Counted from the first letter of the stretch, positions 42,075 to 51,431 are shown. The stretch: 63,499 nucleotides of DNA from Huaxiibacter chinensis (GCF_022171985.1 NZ_JAJVHF010000011.1:1-63499); one strand, 5' to 3'. The notes: generated by a model from the letters alone, not told the origin. Translations and numbers: made by a program.

Positions 42075-43377
42075 ACAGCTTACCTAAAAGACTAAACCAC
42101 AGATAATCCAGCGGGAGCAGCACCAGATACGTCGCCATCGCCAGCGCCAGACAGAGCAACATCCCCGCCTTTGCAGGCACCTTCCCTAGCCCCATCGCCA
42201 CCACAATCGGTGATGCCTGATACGGCAGCAGCGGCGTGGAATACCCCAGAACCTGAATCATAATCACCGACAGCAGCGGGAAGCCGGTCGCATCCGCAAA
42301 GCTCTGCGCCAGCGTGGTATACAGGGCCGGAACGCCATTTGCCGTCATGATGAAATTCAGCGCCGTGGTGATCCCCGTCAACGCCAGGAAGCTGGTGAAC
42401 GGTTTTGCCGCATCCAGCGGCATCATGGTGAGAAGCGCCTCGCCAACCGCGTTCCCGATGCCGGTTTGCGTCACGGTAATCGCCAGCCCAAGGATGCCTG
42501 CCACGTAAATGCAGGTTCGCATATTGACCCCCGCCGCGAACTCATCGCCGGTAATAAAGCCGATACGCGGCAGCATCACCACCACGGCGGCAGCCAGGCC
42601 GGTCCAGGCGGGGCCGATACCGTGCCAGCTTTCGGTCACCCACATCGTCAAGACCACGGCGAGCAGCCAGGCCAGACGCTTTTCTTCACCCCCCATCGGC
42701 TGCGAGGGCGCAGTGTCGGTAGGGTGTTTCGGCGAGCCGGGAAATAACCAGCAGATAAGACCAATCAGGATCAGTCCTTTCAGGATACCGAGCACAGGCG
42801 TGTGTAAAAGCAGATAGGGGACGTAGTTAAGATGAATGCCATACGACCCTTCCGCCGCGCCGCTCATCACCAGATTCGGCACGTTCGCCGGCAGTATGGT
42901 GGCAGAAAGTTGAAACGTGCCGAAACCCACGGCCAGCGCCAGGCCAAACCACGCGCGCGAACCGTCCGGGATGCCCGCCCTTTTTGCCATCGCGGCCACA
43001 ATTGGCATCAACAGCGCGATGCGCCCCATGTTTGACGGCATGACGAAGGCCAGCGCATAGCTCAGCAGCACGACGCTTGCCACCATGAGCACCCATGAAT
43101 CGGTCAGCTTTGCGGAAAGCGCCCGTGCGGCGCGGTCAGCAAGTCCTGTTTTACGGATCGCTACCCCCAGCACAAACCCGCTGAAGACCAGCCAGAAGGC
43201 CGAGGAGGCGAAGCCGCCAAAAATGACGTCCGGTGGGGCAATTTTGGCGATCATCGCCGCCGTGAAAAACAGCAGCGCGGTGATAAATTCCGGCAGGAGC
43301 GAGGTCGCCCACAGTACGATGGTGATGCCAACAATCAGTGAGGGCAGTAGCAGAGGATGCGTTAACCAGAGCGACAT
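42073..43377 (-). CDS. DASS (SLC13-like) anion transporter
   Basis: A 434-residue, strongly hydrophobic protein with about 11-12 membrane helices. The arrangement fits the divalent anion:sodium symporter family. A conserved stretch LAFVMPSNMGRIALLMPIV sits where DASS proteins carry an S-N-T/S substrate-sodium clamp motif, and a second repeat shows NFIMTANGVPALY. Substrates in the family include dicarboxylates, sulfate and tartrate; this one cannot be assigned. It lies between tpiA and cdh, where E. coli has no gene, and transcribes toward tpiA. The nearby sulfate-binding protein gene sbp belongs to a different transporter type. Confidence 0.82.
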   Translation of the reverse strand: MSLWLTHPLLLPSLIVGITIVLWATSLLPEFITALLFFTAAMIAKIAPPDVIFGGFASSAFWLVFSGFVLGVAIRKTGLADRAARALSAKLTDSWVLMVASVVLLSYALAFVMPSNMGRIALLMPIVAAMAKRAGIPDGSRAWFGLALAVGFGTFQLSATILPANVPNLVMSGAAEGSYGIHLNYVPYLLLHTPVLGILKGLILIGLICWLFPGSPKHPTDTAPSQPMGGEEKRLAWLLAVVLTMWVTESWHGIGPAWTGLAAAVVVMLPRIGFITGDEFAAGVNMRTCIYVAGILGLAITVTQTGIGNAVGEALLTMMPLDAAKPFTSFLALTGITTALNFIMTANGVPALYTTLAQSFADATGFPLLSVIMIQVLGYSTPLLPYQASPIVVAMGLGKVPAKAGMLLCLALAMATYLVLLPLDYLWFSLLGKL

Positions 43378-43450
43378 ACCTGTCTCCTGTAGATTTTTTC
43401 AGCAAGTCTACGGCGACAGGCAGGACGAGTAAACGCTATTTATGGTGGGG

Positions 43451-44194
43451 TCACTTCAAAATATGGCATTGATGATCCTGTAATTCCTCAGCGGATGCAC
43501 GGTTAAGTGTGAGCAGATTTCGCTCGGTGGCGAGCAACACAAACGACCCGTCGGACTGCTGCGCCATCGCCAGGGCGAAACGCCCCATATGGTCACGGGC
43601 TTCAGGCACCTCTTCCGCCAGCATGATAAACGGACTGCGCTGGACCAGCTCTTGATCGGTCACACGGCGCGCCAGATATTCATGCCCTTCCAGTCCACCA
43701 GGAAAAGGCAGCCACTGGGTGCTAATCTGCCCCTGATGCGCGTTAAGCTTTTCCCGCACATCGGTACGCAGGCAGGAGATGTGAATATGGAAATGATTTT
43801 GCGTGCGTCCGGTCGGAGAGTTGATCGTGAGCGAGACCGCGCTATCAGGCACGTCCGCGCCCCGTTTCATGCTCATAAACTGTCGCGACTGCCATGCCAG
43901 CCAGAAAAAATTCGGCGTTTGTGGCTCGGTCAGCAGCGGACTTTCGGTACCATTGATGCGATACGTTGGCATCAGCAGGTACTGCAGCGGCCCATTACGA
44001 TCTTTGAATACCACATACCCGGCGTCAGGTTTCACCTGCTCGCAGGGTGCCGGAAGCTGATGCTGTTGTTGGTTTGGCAGGCACTGGTCGAGAACGATGT
44101 GGCGTAACGCATCCGGGTTACCGGTTTTTAGCCAGAGCCATCCCCCTGCCGCAAGGGCAATAACCATCACAACCAGCACAATAATTTTTTTCAC
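43451..44194 (-). CDS. cdh: CDP-diacylglycerol pyrophosphatase
   Basis: Cdh hydrolyses CDP-diacylglycerol to phosphatidate and CMP at the membrane. The GTG at 44194, with AGGGA upstream, gives 247 residues and an N-terminal membrane anchor ([21 protein letters not shown]). The HIT-like catalytic motif is NHFHIHISC. The frame stays open to an upstream ATG at 44248, but the extra residues do not resemble the family and would precede the anchor. It follows sbp, after a terminator. Confidence 0.93.
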   Translation of the reverse strand: MKKIIVLVVMVIALAAGGWLWLKTGNPDALRHIVLDQCLPNQQQHQLPAPCEQVKPDAGYVVFKDRNGPLQYLLMPTYRINGTESPLLTEPQTPNFFWLAWQSRQFMSMKRGADVPDSAVSLTINSPTGRTQNHFHIHISCLRTDVREKLNAHQGQISTQWLPFPGGLEGHEYLARRVTDQELVQRSPFIMLAEEVPEARDHMGRFALAMAQQSDGSFVLLATERNLLTLNRASAEELQDHQCHILK

Positions 44195-44249
44195 AACGCG
44201 TTCCCTGAATTCGTCCGAAGCGAAAGAGTAACGCAAAAAGATGACCAAA

Positions 44250-44281
44250 CAAAAAACCCGGTGGATTTCTCACACCGGGTC
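44250..44281 (-). terminator. sbp terminator
   Basis: On the minus strand ACCCGGTG pairs with CACCGGGT around a 9-base loop and is followed by six Ts. It starts 16 bases after the sbp stop. Confidence 0.9.
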
Positions 44282-44296
44282 ACAGGGTTTTGCGTC

Positions 44297-45286
44297 TTAA
44301 CGTTTGCTGATTTGATCGAACGTGCCGCCGTTGGAGAAGTGCTCTTTCTGCGCTTTCGTCCAGCCGCCAAACTCTTCGTCGATGGTGAAAAGCTTGAGCT
44401 GCGGGAATTCGCCTTCATGTTTCTTCGCCACCGCAGGATCGCGTGGACGATAGTAGTTTTTCGCAGCGATTTCCTGGCCTTCTGGCGAATAGAGATACTT
44501 CAGATAGGCTTCTGCTACCGTTTTGGTCTCTTTCTTCTCAACGACTTTGTCGACCACCGAGACGGTTGGCTCGGCCAGGATAGACTCGCTTGGGGTCACA
44601 ATCTCAAACTTGTCTTTACCCAGTTCATGGGTCGCCAGCAGGGCTTCATTTTCCCAGGCAATCAGCACATCACCAATGCCGCGTTCCACGAAGGTATTGG
44701 TCGCACCACGCGCGCCGGAATCCAGCACTTCGACGTTTTTATACAGTGACTTCACAAAATCCTGGGCTTTTGCCTGATCGCCATTGTTATGGTGCAGCGC
44801 ATAGCCCCAGGCTGCCAGGTAGTTCCAGCGTGCGCCACCGGAGCTTTTCGGGTTAGGCGTAATGACGGAGACGCCCGGCTTAATGAGATCGTTCCAGTCA
44901 TGGATCTGTTTCGGATTGCCTTTGCGCACCAGGAAAACGATGGTGGAGGTGTAAGGTGCAGAGTTATCTGGCAGGCGTTTGATCCAGTTTTTATCGATAC
45001 GACCACGCGCAGCAATGGCATCCACATCGTAAGCCAGAGCCAGCGTCACCACATCCGCTTCGATGCCATTGATCACCGACGTCGCCTGCTTACCGGAACC
45101 GCCGTGCGACTGGCGAATGACCACATTATCGCCGGTTTCCTGTTTCCAGTGCGCCGCGAACGCTTTGTTGTATTGATCGTAAAGCTCACGCGTCGGGTCA
45201 TACGACACGTTTAATAACTGGATATCCTTTGCCAGCACGCTGGTCGATGCCAGTAATAATGTTAAACCCACGCCCCATTTATTCAT
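44297..45286 (-). CDS. sbp: Periplasmic sulfate-binding protein
   Basis: Sbp delivers sulfate to the CysTWA ABC importer. It has 329 residues, as in E. coli, with a 19-residue signal peptide ending STSVLA. Family motifs are [13 protein letters not shown] after the signal, [22 protein letters not shown] near residue 60, and [22 protein letters not shown] near 145. It should be induced by CysB under sulfur limitation; I did not mark a CysB site. Upstream lie the two composite repeats after pfkA. Confidence 0.97.
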   Translation of the reverse strand: MNKWGVGLTLLLASTSVLAKDIQLLNVSYDPTRELYDQYNKAFAAHWKQETGDNVVIRQSHGGSGKQATSVINGIEADVVTLALAYDVDAIAARGRIDKNWIKRLPDNSAPYTSTIVFLVRKGNPKQIHDWNDLIKPGVSVITPNPKSSGGARWNYLAAWGYALHHNNGDQAKAQDFVKSLYKNVEVLDSGARGATNTFVERGIGDVLIAWENEALLATHELGKDKFEIVTPSESILAEPTVSVVDKVVEKKETKTVAEAYLKYLYSPEGQEIAAKNYYRPRDPAVAKKHEGEFPQLKLFTIDEEFGGWTKAQKEHFSNGGTFDQISKR

Positions 45287-45410
45287 CGCCCGGTTCTCTT
45301 ATGCAGTGTTTCGATGAATGCAGCGTGCCAGAAAGCTAACCAATGATTAAAGAATAAAAAAAGATTGGCTATAACGTGAGGGAATATGGAGCGTGGCTGT
45401 GAAAGCAATA

Positions 45411-45496
45411 CAAAACGGCAACCCAATGGTTACCGTTTTAGTGTGTTCTCCCTCTCCCCGTGGAAGAGAGCGGGGTGAGGGCAACAGCCCGCACGG
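45411..45496. repeat. Composite terminator/REP repeat, distal copy after pfkA
   Basis: The stem AAAACGGCAACC (45412-45423) and GGTTACCGTTTT (45428-45439), loop CAAT, is followed by the REP-like CCTCTCCCC-gt-GGAAGAG and tail CGGGGTGAGGGCAACAGCCCGCACGG. The one mismatched position would be a G-U pair in minus-strand RNA. This copy is more degraded than the one at 45508. Confidence 0.88.
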
Positions 45497-45507
45497 TGCA
45501 GAAAATG

Positions 45508-45594
45508 CAAAACGGTAACCCGCAGGTTACCGTTTTTAGTGTGTTCTCCCTCTCCCCGTGGGAGAGGGCGGGGTGAGGGCAACAGCCCGCACGG
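45508..45594. repeat. Composite terminator/REP repeat, proximal copy after pfkA
   Basis: A perfect 12-bp stem AAAACGGTAACC (45509-45520) / GGTTACCGTTTT (45525-45536), loop CGCA, is followed by CCCTCTCCC-cgt-GGGAGAGGG and the tail CGGGGTGAGGGCAACAGCCCGCACGG. It is a direct repeat of the 45411 copy at a 97-bp interval and lies 12 bases from the pfkA stop, so it likely terminates pfkA. Confidence 0.9.
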
Positions 45595-45606
45595 AACTGA
45601 CAATAA

Positions 45607-46569
45607 TCAGTACAGTTTTTTCGCGCAGTCTAACCAGTCACCTTTGAACGGACGCTTCATGTTCTCAATGGCGTCGATAATGTCATGGTGAACCAGTTTT
45701 TCGTTCTGAATACCGACGCAACGACCACCGTGGCCCTGCAGCAGCAGGTCAATAGCGTAGGCACCCATACGGGACGCCAGGATACGGTCGTAAGGGCCCG
45801 GGGAACCGCCACGCTGGATGTGGCCCAGTACGGTCGCACGGGTTTCACGTTTGGTTTCGGTTTCAATGTACTTCGCCAGCTCATCGACATCACAGATGTG
45901 CTCAGTGATCGCGACGATAGCGTGTTTCTTACCTTTTGCGATACCGGCTTTGATTTCATTCACCAGGTCTTCACGGCTAAATTCGACTTCCGGCACCACG
46001 ATAAATTCGCAGCCGCCCGCAATGGCCGCCGCCAGGGTCAGGTCGCCGCAGTAGCGGCCCATCACTTCGACGATGGAGATACGCTGGTGAGAAGAAGAGG
46101 TGTCACGCAGGCGGTCAATGGCTTCCACAACGGTACCCAGCGCAGTAAAGAAGCCGATGGTGTAGTCTGTGCCTTTGATGTCGTTATCGATGGTGCCCGG
46201 CAGCCCGATGCACGGGAAGCCCATTTCAGTCAGACGTTTTGCACCCATGTAAGAGCCGTCACCGCCGATCACCACCAGCGCGTCCAGGCCGCGTTTTTTC
46301 ATGTTTTCGATGGCCACCTGACGGATGTGCTCTTCGCGGAATTCCGGGAAGCGTGCGGAGCCCAGGAAGGTTCCCCCACGGTTAATCATGTCAGAGACGC
46401 TGTAGCGATCGAGCTGCACCATGCGGTCTTCATACAGACCCAGGTAGCCATCATACACGCCAAAAATTTCCAGACCTTCCGTCAACGCTGCACGAACAAC
46501 TCCACGAATTGCAGCGTTCATGCCTGGGGCATCGCCACCGCTTGTCAACACACCGATTTTCTTAATCAT
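45607..46569 (-). CDS. pfkA: 6-Phosphofructokinase I
   Basis: PfkA commits fructose 6-phosphate to glycolysis with ATP. The start at [12 protein letters not shown] gives 320 residues, the E. coli length; the upstream in-frame ATG at 46629 overlaps the promoter. Motifs are [13 protein letters not shown] (ATP), [14 protein letters not shown] near residue 100, the catalytic [17 protein letters not shown] near 124, and VMGRYCGDL near 168. A Cra-type operator lies about 100 bp upstream. Confidence 0.98.
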   Translation of the reverse strand: MIKKIGVLTSGGDAPGMNAAIRGVVRAALTEGLEIFGVYDGYLGLYEDRMVQLDRYSVSDMINRGGTFLGSARFPEFREEHIRQVAIENMKKRGLDALVVIGGDGSYMGAKRLTEMGFPCIGLPGTIDNDIKGTDYTIGFFTALGTVVEAIDRLRDTSSSHQRISIVEVMGRYCGDLTLAAAIAGGCEFIVVPEVEFSREDLVNEIKAGIAKGKKHAIVAITEHICDVDELAKYIETETKRETRATVLGHIQRGGSPGPYDRILASRMGAYAIDLLLQGHGGRCVGIQNEKLVHHDIIDAIENMKRPFKGDWLDCAKKLY

Positions 46570-46666
46570 GACTACCTCTGAACTTAGGAATGCAAAAATG
46601 AAATCTGTTGCCGGAAGACGTCTGCTCAACCAACGAATACTGCAAATAGTATATCAACCACTTCCA

Positions 46667-46684
46667 GCTGAATTGATTCAGGTC
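46667..46684. promoter_or_regulatory. Cra (FruR) operator of pfkA
   Basis: GCTGAATTGATTCAGGTC contains the palindrome CTGAAT-tg-ATTCAG, which fits the Cra consensus and lies where E. coli pfkA has its Cra site. Cra represses pfkA when fructose phosphates are low. Confidence 0.75.
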
Positions 46685-46765
46685 AGACCAAATGGCGGTA
46701 ATTTATACACAAAATGCTGGCCTGGCTCACTTTTTTACAACGAATGACGAAAGCGCAAAATCTCT

Positions 46766-47650
46766 TTAGCCTTCCCTGGGGACAACGGAACAGGGATCCT
46801 GATGGATAATCACATCCGATCCCGGGAAACGTCGCAAAATTGCCTGTTCGACCTGTTCGGCCACCAGATGGGCCTGAACGAGCGGCAGGTTATCTTCCAT
46901 TTCCAAATGAATCTGAATAAAGCGGGTCGGCCCTGACTGCCGCGTACGAAGATCGTGTGCACCGCTGACGCCGGGCCAGGAGGTGACAATGTCAAATATT
47001 TCAAGCCGTTCTGCGTCAGGTAACGCGCGGTCGAGAAGCGATTGCACGGCTTCATACCCCATCCGCAAGGCGCAATACAGGATATAGACCCCTATCCCTA
47101 ACGCAAAAATCGCATCGGCGCGATGCCAGCCATACCAGGCAAGACCGAGTGCAATAAGAATCGCCCCATTCATCATAACATCAGACTGATAATGAAGCAT
47201 ATCTGCCCGTACTGCCTGGCTTTGCGTTTTACGAACCACCCATCGCTGGAACGTTACAAGAACGATTGTGCAAATAAGTGCAATAATTGTCACGATGACG
47301 CCCACGCCAGGATCGTTCATGGGCGTAGGCGAAATCAGGTGCTGAATACCGGTTAAAAAAAGGAACAGCGCGGAGCCGGAGATAAACATGCTTTGCGCCA
47401 GGGCCGCCAGCGATTCGGCTTTTCCATGACCAAAGGTGTGTTCCTCATCGGCCGGTTGCAGTGAATAACGCACAACCAGCAGGTTGGTCAACGACGCGGC
47501 GATATCGACAAGCGAATCCACCAGCGCCGCCAGAATGCTGACCGACCCGGTGTACCACCAGGCAAAAATTTTAATGATCAGTAAACACGACGCCATGATG
47601 GTCGCCGCAATTGCAGCCCGGCTCACCAGCCGTCCATAGGTTTGATTCAT
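46766..47650 (-). CDS. fieF: Cation-efflux transporter (ferrous iron/zinc)
   Basis: FieF (YiiP) is a proton-coupled exporter of divalent metals of the cation diffusion facilitator family. Starting at [11 protein letters not shown] gives 294 residues. Six membrane helices are present. The site-A aspartates lie in [11 protein letters not shown] near residue 45, and the partner [10 protein letters not shown] is near 153. The C-terminal cytoplasmic domain contains [12 protein letters not shown]. The C terminus is about six residues shorter than in E. coli. An in-frame upstream ATG at 47665 is less likely. Confidence 0.96.
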   Translation of the reverse strand: MNQTYGRLVSRAAIAATIMASCLLIIKIFAWWYTGSVSILAALVDSLVDIAASLTNLLVVRYSLQPADEEHTFGHGKAESLAALAQSMFISGSALFLFLTGIQHLISPTPMNDPGVGVIVTIIALICTIVLVTFQRWVVRKTQSQAVRADMLHYQSDVMMNGAILIALGLAWYGWHRADAIFALGIGVYILYCALRMGYEAVQSLLDRALPDAERLEIFDIVTSWPGVSGAHDLRTRQSGPTRFIQIHLEMEDNLPLVQAHLVAEQVEQAILRRFPGSDVIIHQDPCSVVPREG

Positions 47651-47739
47651 AAACACTCCTGTCATGCTCTGCCGCTAGTATAACGGATGCCTACGGAGTC
47701 AAAAGATGAATAAACGGTTAACAACCCTGAATGAAAGAC

Positions 47740-47797
47740 AAAAAAAACCCCCACATCATGTGGGGGAAGACAGGGATGGTGTCTATGGCAAGGAAAA
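47740..47797 (-). ncRNA. cpxQ: CpxQ sRNA from the cpxP 3' UTR
   Basis: In E. coli and Salmonella, RNase E releases CpxQ from the 3' end of cpxP mRNA, and it represses envelope-protein mRNAs with Hfq. The minus strand here reads TTTTCCTTGCCATAGACACC at the processed 5' end. It ends in the terminator CCCCCACA-tga-TGTGGGGG with eight Ts, nearly as in E. coli. It begins just downstream of the cpxP stop. The exact processing site is inferred. Confidence 0.9.
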
Positions 47798-47803
47798 ACA
47801 GGG

Positions 47804-48304
47804 TTACTGGTTACTACGGGTATTGCTACTGAAAAGCGTCATTTCTGAGCTTCGTTGCATCCGTGCAACCTCACGCAACTGGTCCATACGTTGCTGATGT
47901 TTCTGGTTTAAAACCGCTTGCTGCTCGGGCGAAAGCAGATGGAACATTTGGTTGCGAACTCGCGCCATTTCGACCTGGCGGGCCACCTGTTCCTGTGCCA
48001 TTTTTTCTGCCTGAGCGCGCACAGCGCTTTCGTCAAAATTATCTGCGGTGACAAGGCGATGCATTGTCTCAATTTCGCTAACATTAACAGGGGGCTGATC
48101 GTGTCGTGCCCGCTGCATAAGATCTCGCATCTGTTGACGCTGATGTTCGGTTAAACTAATGCCGTCAAACATATTGATCTGGCCACTGTGCTGCGAAGTT
48201 CCCTCCGTTGAGGACCCGTTAACGCCGGGTATGACTCCAGCAGCCTGGCTTACAGCACTTATCGCCAGTGTTGAGGCCATGACGGCAACGGTAACTATGC
48301 GCAT
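47804..48304 (-). CDS. cpxP: Periplasmic Cpx regulator and adaptor
   Basis: CpxP is a periplasmic inhibitor of CpxA that also delivers misfolded pilins to DegP. The ATG at 48304, with GGAG upstream, gives 166 residues with a signal peptide ending AVSQA; a GTG one codon earlier is in frame. LTxxQ motifs appear as [10 protein letters not shown] near residue 55 and, in altered form, [10 protein letters not shown] near 127. It is divergent from cpxRA with a CpxR box between, and its 3' UTR carries CpxQ. Confidence 0.97.
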   Translation of the reverse strand: MRIVTVAVMASTLAISAVSQAAGVIPGVNGSSTEGTSQHSGQINMFDGISLTEHQRQQMRDLMQRARHDQPPVNVSEIETMHRLVTADNFDESAVRAQAEKMAQEQVARQVEMARVRNQMFHLLSPEQQAVLNQKHQQRMDQLREVARMQRSSEMTLFSSNTRSNQ

Positions 48305-48384
48305 CACTTGCTCCCACTTTCTTTCGTATCGCGATTCAACGAGAGACAGTCTACGATTCGGGCTGCAAACATGCGTCAGGGGGT

Positions 48385-48399
48385 GTAAAACAACGTAAA
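48385..48399. promoter_or_regulatory. CpxR box between cpxP and cpxR
   Basis: GTAAA (48385-48389) and GTAAA (48395-48399) are separated by 5 bases, a perfect CpxR box. It serves the divergent cpxP and cpxRA promoters. Confidence 0.92.
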
Positions 48400-48454
48400 G
48401 TCATGGATTAGCGCGCTTCGATGACGTAATTTCTGCCTCGGAGGTATTTAAAAA

Positions 48455-49153
48455 ATGAATAAAATACTGTTAGTGGATGATGACAAAGAGCTCACATCCC
48501 TTTTGAAAGAATTACTCGATATGGAAGGTTTCAACGTGCTGGTTGCCCATGATGGGGAACAGGCGCTGAGTCTCCTGGACGACAGTATCGATTTGCTTTT
48601 GCTGGACGTGATGATGCCGAAGAAAAACGGTATCGACACGCTGAAAGAGTTACGCCAGACACACCAGACACCCGTTATCATGCTGACCGCGCGCGGCAGC
48701 GAACTGGATCGCGTACTGGGCCTTGAGCTCGGTGCCGATGACTATTTACCTAAACCGTTCAACGACCGTGAACTGGTCGCCCGTATTCGTGCCATCCTGC
48801 GTCGTTCCCACTGGAGCGAACAGCAGCAGAACGCGGATAACAGCTCACCAACGCTGGAAGTGGATTCCCTCAGCCTCAATCCGGGGCGTCAGGAAGCCAG
48901 TTTCGACGGCGTTGCGCTGGAACTGACCGGCACCGAGTTCACCCTGCTCTATTTGCTGGCACAGCATCTTGGTCAGGTGGTCTCGCGTGAACACCTTAGT
49001 CAGGAAGTGCTGGGCAAACGTCTCACGCCGTTTGACCGCGCAATCGATATGCACATCTCCAACCTGCGTCGCAAGCTGCCGGAGCGCAAAGATGGCCACC
49101 CCTGGTTTAAAACCCTGCGTGGGCGCGGCTATCTGATGGTGTCGGCTTCATGA
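48455..49153 (+). CDS. cpxR: Envelope-stress response regulator
   Basis: CpxR is the OmpR-family regulator of envelope stress. It has 232 residues, as in E. coli. The receiver domain holds LVDDDKEL with the acidic pocket, the phosphoacceptor aspartate in LLLLDVMMPKKNG (about residue 51) and the lysine of YLPKPFN. The winged-helix DNA-binding domain occupies roughly residues 130-230. It overlaps cpxA by 4 bases (ATGA), implying coupled translation. Confidence 0.99.
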   Translation: MNKILLVDDDKELTSLLKELLDMEGFNVLVAHDGEQALSLLDDSIDLLLLDVMMPKKNGIDTLKELRQTHQTPVIMLTARGSELDRVLGLELGADDYLPKPFNDRELVARIRAILRRSHWSEQQQNADNSSPTLEVDSLSLNPGRQEASFDGVALELTGTEFTLLYLLAQHLGQVVSREHLSQEVLGKRLTPFDRAIDMHISNLRRKLPERKDGHPWFKTLRGRGYLMVSAS

Positions 49154-50523
49154 TAGGCAGTTTAACCGCCCGCATCTTCGCCATTTTCTGGCTGACGCTG
49201 GCACTGGTGTTAATGCTGGTTTTGATGTTGCCAAAACTCGACTCACGCCAGATGACGGAGCTTCTCGACAGCGAGCAACGTCAGGGCGTGATGATCGAAC
49301 AACACGTTGAGGCAGAGCTGGCAAACGATCCGCCTAACGATTTGATGTGGTGGCGCAGGCTGTTTCGCGCTATCGATAAATGGGCGCCGCCCGGACAACG
49401 CCTGCTGCTGGTGACCAGCGAAGGCCGCGTCATCGGTGCAGAACGCAATGAAATGCAGGTCATCCGTAACTTCATTGGCCAGGCAGATAACGCTGACCAT
49501 CCCCAAAAGAAAAAGTACGGTCGGGTAGAAATGGTGGGGCCCTTCTCTATCCGTGATGGCGAAGATAATTACCAGCTCTATCTGATTCGCCCGGCAAGCA
49601 GTTCTCAAACCGATTTTATCAACCTGTTGTTTGACAGACCTTTATTGCTGCTGATTGTGACCATGTTGCTGAGTTCACCGCTGCTGTTATGGCTGGCGTG
49701 GAGCCTGGCAAAACCGGCGCGTAAGCTGAAAAATGCCGCCGATGAAGTGGCGCAAGGCAACCTGAGGCAACATCCGGAACTGGAAGCCGGCCCGCAAGAA
49801 TTCCTTGCCGCCGGAACCAGCTTCAACCAGATGGTAAGCGCGCTGGATCGCATGATGACCGCACAGCAACGTCTGCTGTCGGATATCTCCCACGAACTGC
49901 GCACCCCGCTTACCCGCTTGCAGCTTGGCACGGCGCTGTTACGTCGCCGTAGCGGTGAGAGCAAAGAGCTGGAGCGCATTGAAACCGAAGCACATCGTCT
50001 GGACAGCATGATCAACGATCTGCTGGTGATGTCGCGCAATCAGCAGAAAAACGCGCTGTTGAGTGAAACGGTGAAAGCCAATCACCTGTGGCATGAAGTG
50101 CTGGATAACGCGGCGTTCGAAGCGGAGCAGATGGGCAAGTCCTTTACCGTCAACTTCCCGCCGGGGCCCTGGCCGCTGTACGGTAACCCTAACGCGCTGG
50201 AAAGCGCGCTGGAGAATATCGTGCGTAACGCCCTGCGCTACTCGAATACGAAGATTGAGGTGGCGTTCTCGGTGGATAAAGACGGGATTACCATCATCGT
50301 TGATGACGATGGTCCTGGCGTAAGTCCTGAAGACCGCGAGCAGATCTTCCGTCCGTTCTACCGTACCGATGAGGCGCGCGATCGCGAGTCTGGCGGCACG
50401 GGGCTGGGGCTGGCGATTGTTGAGACCGCTATGCAGCAGCATCGCGGTTGGGTCAAAGCCGACGACAGCCCGCTGGGTGGGCTGCGGTTAACGCTGTGGC
50501 TGCCGCTGTATAAGCGTTCGTAG
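49150..50523 (+). CDS. cpxA: Envelope-stress sensor histidine kinase
   Basis: CpxA senses envelope damage and phosphorylates CpxR. It has 457 residues, as in E. coli. It has a first membrane helix (residues 5-26), a periplasmic sensor to about residue 163, a second helix near 164-185 (LLLLIVTMLLSSPLLLWLAW), then HAMP. The phosphorylated histidine is in DISHELRTPLTRL near residue 248. The ATP-binding motifs are NIVRNALRYS, DDDGPGV and GGTGLGLAIVE. It is the second gene of cpxRA and converges with yiiM across two REP-like elements. Confidence 0.99.
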   Translation: MIGSLTARIFAIFWLTLALVLMLVLMLPKLDSRQMTELLDSEQRQGVMIEQHVEAELANDPPNDLMWWRRLFRAIDKWAPPGQRLLLVTSEGRVIGAERNEMQVIRNFIGQADNADHPQKKKYGRVEMVGPFSIRDGEDNYQLYLIRPASSSQTDFINLLFDRPLLLLIVTMLLSSPLLLWLAWSLAKPARKLKNAADEVAQGNLRQHPELEAGPQEFLAAGTSFNQMVSALDRMMTAQQRLLSDISHELRTPLTRLQLGTALLRRRSGESKELERIETEAHRLDSMINDLLVMSRNQQKNALLSETVKANHLWHEVLDNAAFEAEQMGKSFTVNFPPGPWPLYGNPNALESALENIVRNALRYSNTKIEVAFSVDKDGITIIVDDDGPGVSPEDREQIFRPFYRTDEARDRESGGTGLGLAIVETAMQQHRGWVKADDSPLGGLRLTLWLPLYKRS

Positions 50524-50527
50524 TCTT

Positions 50528-50619
50528 CCCCTCACCCTCTCCCCATAGGGGAGAGGGAACCAAATGGCGCGGTCTTTCACTCCTCGCCCCTTTGGGGAGA
50601 GGGCCGGGGTGAGGGGCAG
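50528..50619. repeat. Pair of inverted REP-like units between cpxA and yiiM
   Basis: The left unit, CCCCTCACCCTCTCCCC-atag-GGGAGAGGG (50528-50556), reads in reverse. The right unit, GCCCCTTTGGGGAGAGGG with tail CCGGGGTGAGGGG (50586-50617), reads forward. The pair can fold as a long cruciform because the outer CCCCTCACC and GGTGAGGGG also match. It lies 3' of two converging genes. Confidence 0.82.
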
Positions 50620-51294
50620 TTATCTTCCCCACAATCTCCGTGCATTATCTTCGATCTTCCCGCTTATTCGCCGCTTCTGCATCGTTCTGGTCCAGCTTGT
50701 CGATAGCCCGGCCGCCGACAGCAGGCGATGATACTGCTCATCATCAAACGGCATATGCCAGGCAATCGCACAGGCGTCATATACCGAGACATCACTCAGG
50801 CGCGATGCCAGCGCCAGCGGCGCATCTGCCGATACCTTTCCCGCCTGTACCACCCGATACAACCAGCCGGTTTTGCCCGCGCTTTGCAGCTGCGCTGACA
50901 TATCGCTGATACCGAAATGGTAGTTGAGTTTAAAGCACGGCGAGCGCGGCTGCGTCACCTGAATCAGGACATCGCCCCAGCGATAAATATCGCCAATAAA
51001 CACATTCTTTTCCGTCAGCCCTTCCGTCGAGAGATTTTCGCCAAATGCCGGGGCGACAAACAGATCCGCCTGTTCGGGGAATTCGGCTATCCAGTGGCGA
51101 TAGTGCTCACGCGGATAGTGGCACAGCGCGCGATCGGGCCCGCCGTGGATTTTCTTTTCGGCCTGCTCATCACCCACCAGCCCCCGTTCGGTCAGGGACA
51201 GCTCGCCGTCGACCTGAATTTTGCCGATGGCGCTCGGGCGGCTGCCGTCGTAGTCCCTGACCTTGCCTGTAAACACATTCACCGGATAGTGCAT
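50620..51294 (-). CDS. yiiM: MOSC-domain protein, 6-N-hydroxylaminopurine resistance type
   Basis: The start at MHYPVNVFTGKV gives 224 residues, as E. coli YiiM, and AAGGAG lies 6 bases upstream. The MOSC domain includes GLVGDEQAEKKIHGGPDRALCHYP near residue 38 and FGENLSTEGL near 85, with the cysteine of QPRSPCFKL likely contacting a molybdenum cofactor. Family data link it to detoxification of hydroxylated purines. An ERIC element ends about 5 bp upstream of the Shine-Dalgarno, so the leader is partly repeat-derived. The upstream open frame to 51405 reads through ERIC and is rejected. Confidence 0.93.
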   Translation of the reverse strand: MHYPVNVFTGKVRDYDGSRPSAIGKIQVDGELSLTERGLVGDEQAEKKIHGGPDRALCHYPREHYRHWIAEFPEQADLFVAPAFGENLSTEGLTEKNVFIGDIYRWGDVLIQVTQPRSPCFKLNYHFGISDMSAQLQSAGKTGWLYRVVQAGKVSADAPLALASRLSDVSVYDACAIAWHMPFDDEQYHRLLSAAGLSTSWTRTMQKRRISGKIEDNARRLWGR

Positions 51295-51311
51295 TGCCAC
51301 TCCTTTTACCC

Positions 51312-51431
51312 TAAATATTTCGAGTTGCAGGCAGGCGGCAAGGGAGAGAATCCCCGGGAGCTTACTCCTGTAAGTGACTGGGGTGAGCGAGCACAGCCAA
51401 CGCACCTGCAGCTTGAAGTATGACGGGTATA
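51312..51431. repeat. ERIC element (enterobacterial repetitive intergenic consensus)
   Basis: The centre reads GAATCCCCGGGAGCTTAC and then GTAAGTGACTGGGGTGAGCG, which match the two standard ERIC-PCR primer regions. The outer arms ATTTCGAGTTGCAGG and CCTGCAGCTTGAAGTAT are the imperfect inverted ends. Length is about 120 bp, against the 127-bp consensus. It sits between the yiiM start and the sodA terminator. Confidence 0.95.

Noticed and set aside
45411..45594. Possible CRISPR array
   Set aside because: Only two copies, internal dyad symmetry, degenerate second copy, and homologues dispersed elsewhere; no cas genes. It is a REP-type duplication.
45685..46581. 298-codon open frame antisense to pfkA
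   Set aside because: It exists because of the strong codon bias of pfkA; the translation is low-complexity T/H/F-rich without recognisable motifs.
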